Part shown: one piece after another, positions 60,827 to 64,000 of the stretch
Layout of the letters: every line of letters starts with the position of its first letter
Numbering within the stretch: the stretch's first letter is position 1
Origin: Aculops lycopersici
Taxonomy: Eukaryota; Arthropoda; Arachnida; Trombidiformes; Eriophyidae
Assembly: GCA_015350385.1 (NCBI GenBank)
Contig: WNKI01000002.1
Coordinates: forward strand, 548,006-612,005
DNA: 64,000 nucleotides
Direction: 5' to 3'
The notes under the pieces: model-generated
The model's database searches: none
What the model was told of the DNA's origin: nothing
What the model saw: only the letters and a program-made list of their open reading frames with translations
Position numbers and translations under genes: made by a program

Positions 60827-63800
60827 AGCCTAATGCCTTGGCACCAAGTGGCGTGCCCTTAGAGACAGCGAATGGCTCGCCGGCAGCGGGCTACAAGTGG
60901 TTGTGGCGCTACAGTGGCTAATTATCAATGCAGCCGCTGGAAGTGCGAAGTTAGTTGGAACAGTGGCAAAGTGGTGGTAGTGGTTTGGGAGTAGTGATTA
61001 GTGGCAGAAGCTGCACCTGCGCCTGGTGCTTTTCTCGACGTCGTTGGCGGCATAATTGCAGCAGTAGCTAGCGACAAATTTGCCAGACCAAGACCTGGCG
61101 CTCGTCGATGACCGCGAAATTACCGATTGCCATCGTCATCGTCGGCGCACTATGTCTCGCCAACTCTCGCTCGGCGCACCTCAAAATTGCATCCCCATTT
61201 GATGGTCCATAGGAAACTGTCGCAACTTGATTGAGCCAGATAATCGGTTTGTCGCGCCGGCAGTCGCGGGCGGCGATGAGAAATGACGACATGCAAGTCG
61301 AAAATTGATTGAGCGCCGCACTGACAACAACAAGTGGTTACTGCCAGCACTAGTTCTTGGCTGAAAACGTTCAAAATTCCCATCCATCCAAATGGTCCGT
61401 CGAATGACCTTGTTTACGTGATAATTTGATCAGTTCAATTATGCTCAACTTGCTAAAAAGGCTCTAGGCCATGAGCCCAGTGATAAATTTCTAGGCAAAG
61501 TCACGATCAGCTGTTGTCATCATTATTGTTGCTGCCCAATTCGACGACGTGACTTTGCAATCCCAAATAATAATAACTGAATTGGAAATAGTGATGATAA
61601 TACCAATTGCAATAGTAACAGTAATGATTCGATGTCACCGCACAATTAAATGGGAGCAAATGTAGCGGTCTGCCTCGGGGATGAGCAGTCGCCTTTTGTG
61701 TCTCTCACTTTGAGCTTCACTTTTTCTACGTCTACATCTAGTGATGCGATAACATCAATCGAGCGATCATTTGATGTATCGCTTCAGTAATAAGTGAGCA
61801 AACAATCAATTAACTCTCCTCTTTCTCCTCTACCTCTTCGCCTAACCGTCTACATGTCATGAAGTTCATCATATCAAGTGGCGCTAGTCTATTGACACTC
61901 GCGTTATTTCTCTCACTGTGTAGTGTATAATAATGAAAAGATAATAATTATCATCATCAATCAAATATTCACGCCATTAGCACTAATCTATGCTCATATA
62001 ACGTTGCTAGTTTCCCCGTGACTCTAATTAAGTTGCCTATCAAGCAATGAGCTTTTTTGCTATACGCCCACTACTACTACTATGACTAAAACTTTTGCTT
62101 TTTCATACTGAATCGGTGTGTGCCACCTGAAACAACAGAAACGGGGCGGAAATTCTGAAATGTTGGCCAGCTAATCAGGAGAAAGCGACGTTGAACTTTG
62201 CCTGGCTTCTAGAATTTTGTTTTCCTTTCGATGAGTCCATTAATTTGCATGTGCCATTTGGATTGCACCATCACTACTACCACCAATACTAAATATCTAC
62301 CGCAACAACAGGGACGAAAACCTAGCTATTGCTTAGTGAGTTCATGTTTATTTAAATCATGATCTATCATCATCATCATCATCATCACCACCATCATCAT
62401 CTGGCGCAATTGGTTGTTGTGTGGTCGTTGCGCTCACCATTGTCGACACATACTATTATCACCATCACAATCTAGATTTATAACAATCGTGTATGCAAAT
62501 TGTTTGCTTTGCCTTCTTTTCTCGTTGTTACCAATTTTAGGGTATGGTTTTGTATGATCGACCAAAAATGATAACCGGCGAGTTGACTGGCCAGGTCTCT
62601 AAGAGTTGATGAAGTTTTTTCTCACTTTTTGGAGGTTCATTGATTCAACGGGCAAGTTTAACGCTCTGCTCTCGTGGTCCATTCAACTCATCAATTGAAT
62701 TGGAATCATGAGAGTGTTTATATATACCATTGACACAATGCGATCGCTTTGTCTTATACTCATTCGATCGATAGCTTGAACCCTCTCGTCTCTTCCTCTT
62801 CCTCTTCCTCTCTGTTTCTGTCTCTTTCTCGTTTTCTTTCGCTCCAATTGAATGGTCCGTGAGCTTCCACTGGAGAGGAGCACGAATTTTAGCGTGCAAA
62901 CCACATGGCCACGCGAAGTATGTAGCAATAGCAACTAGTGGTTGCTGATTGCTGGGCATAACTCCAGCTGCAGCAGCAACAACAACACTAACATTAACAG
63001 CAACAACCACATAAATAATAATGTGATGTGATTTTAGTAGCGCTCCTCGAGTTTCTGTCTGCGCGTCACTCGCACTAATTGGCAAGACACTTGGGTGCGC
63101 GCGCGGCATTATTGGATTTGGAGCAACAACTGCTTCTATTGTAACCACAACTACCACCATCGCCAACTAAAGGGAGTCTTCAGGCTTACGACAACAACCA
63201 GTTGCCGGCAAATTATACGACGCGACGCTACACAATTGCCATCGCAAGCAGAGTAGCTGTAGCAGAGAAGCAAGCAGCAAATGGACGACCACTAAAGCAA
63301 ACATTGCGGTTGACGTTCAGGGAGTCAGAGGCAAAAGCGCATCTGCCACTTGGACATCATCGGCGCCGATGATAAAGTTGCTGGCTGTTCGGCGTTACAG
63401 CATAGTGAACCACTTGTTGCGCCACTTGTTGACGATTGCGCGTCGCGTGCCTTCCATCAGGTTGCGGCCCTCGGTGGTCTCGAGCTGCTCGAGTCGAGTC
63501 GAGTCGAATAGTGGAACAGTTTTCTTATGCAGTTAGCTTGCTACAGTTTCAATTGTGCGCCGACTAACTCGCAGCGGCGCGCCACAGTTAGCTAGAGAGT
63601 CGGCGGCCAGCTAATTTGAGGAGAGATAATTAACATCTTTCTCTCAAATGAATGAATGAACCGATTGATCTATCGATTGATCCGTCGGTTAGTTGGGTGG
63701 CTGTTCGTTAGTTCGTTTGCTTGCTAGCATCTTGTTCGTCCAAGTTAGTGGCCAAGTTGGTTGATTCGCCATTTGGTCGTGTGAGTTCATAGTTCAATTA

Positions 63801-64000
63801 TAATCAGCAAATTGAATCTAGCAGAGAGAATCGCGTAGCTTAGAATAGCATCTCATCGTCTCATCATATAGCGAACCATAAGGCTAACAAACTGACTGAG
63901 ATGTCTAACGCTAGAAAGTTAATTGATAGAAGACAAACAATAGGCAATGTGGTCACATCAGTGGAAAGCCAGCGACATTTAGTCAGTCAATTTGCCAGGA
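60827..64000. other. Gene-free right flank
   Basis: 3.2 kb with no recognised gene. It contains a (CAT)n run (about 62368-62401), ATT-rich stretches and a short GAGTC array (63492-63508). A minus-strand frame at 62645-63166 is Val/Ala- and Arg/Lys-rich low complexity and looks like chance. Confidence 0.45.

Noticed and set aside
62645..63166. 173-codon minus-strand frame with Val/Ala and Arg/Lys runs
   Set aside because: Low complexity from CAA, TTC/CTC repeats; no domain and no poly(A) signal.

Overview
The window looks like nuclear DNA of an extremely intron-poor animal, most likely an arthropod. The evidence is a set of metazoan housekeeping genes, a Varicose/MPP2-6-type MAGUK, a C-type lectin and an RGK-family GTPase. 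Almost every gene is one uninterrupted reading frame, including a 1613-codon PI 3-kinase and POLD2, SPTLC1, NDUFV1 and SDHB, which are normally multi-exon. I can support only four introns (99, 151, 308 and 170 nt). Gene density is about 20 genes in 64 kb. Intron loss with very short 3' ends would suit a compact mite genome such as an eriophyoid, but that lineage call is inference. No bacterial operon, phage, CRISPR or transposase gene is visible.

Layout. 1-2.3 kb is gene-free flank with a GA repeat and an assembly gap. 2.3-23 kb is a dense housekeeping block: CutA (-), class II PI3K (+), a Q/N-rich zinc-finger protein (-), ALDH7A1 (+), BPNT1 (+), EXOSC9 (-), eIF3J (+), a MAGUK (+), TMA7 (-, 59 aa), SDHB (+), NDUFV1 (+), SRP9 (-) and a small membrane protein (+). 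Several are tail-to-tail pairs less than 400 bp apart or head-to-head pairs sharing 200-550 bp promoters. 23-49 kb is gene-poor and rich in simple repeats. It holds only a secreted or GPI-anchored C-type lectin (29.6-30.7 kb) and a 5.8 kb reading frame for a giant disordered Ser/Gln/Asn-rich protein with repeated RRKS-like motifs (38.4-44.3 kb). 49.3-61 kb holds an RGK GTPase (3 coding exons, +), an 82-aa protein (-), POLD2 (-), SPTLC1 (-) and an AGPAT3/4-type acyltransferase (+). 61-64 kb has no convincing gene.

Points that stand out. Adjacent SDHB (complex II) and NDUFV1 (complex I) share a homologous mitochondrial presequence. The RGK GTPase has a degenerate P-loop and about 330 residues between G1 and G3. 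In four genes an AATAAA signal physically overlaps the stop codon. The giant RRKS protein ends at a strong splice donor whose phase fits both a 68-nt local intron and the downstream RGK exon. AACCGGAAGT (ETS-type) sites cluster in the gene-poor stretch.

Functionally the window mixes mitochondrial respiration and metabolism (SDHB, NDUFV1, ALDH7A1), lipid synthesis and signalling (PI3K-C2, SPTLC1, AGPAT), RNA and translation (EXOSC9, eIF3J, TMA7, SRP9), replication (POLD2), junction scaffolding (MAGUK) and calcium-channel regulation (RGK). Apart from shared promoters there is no sign that neighbours act in one pathway.
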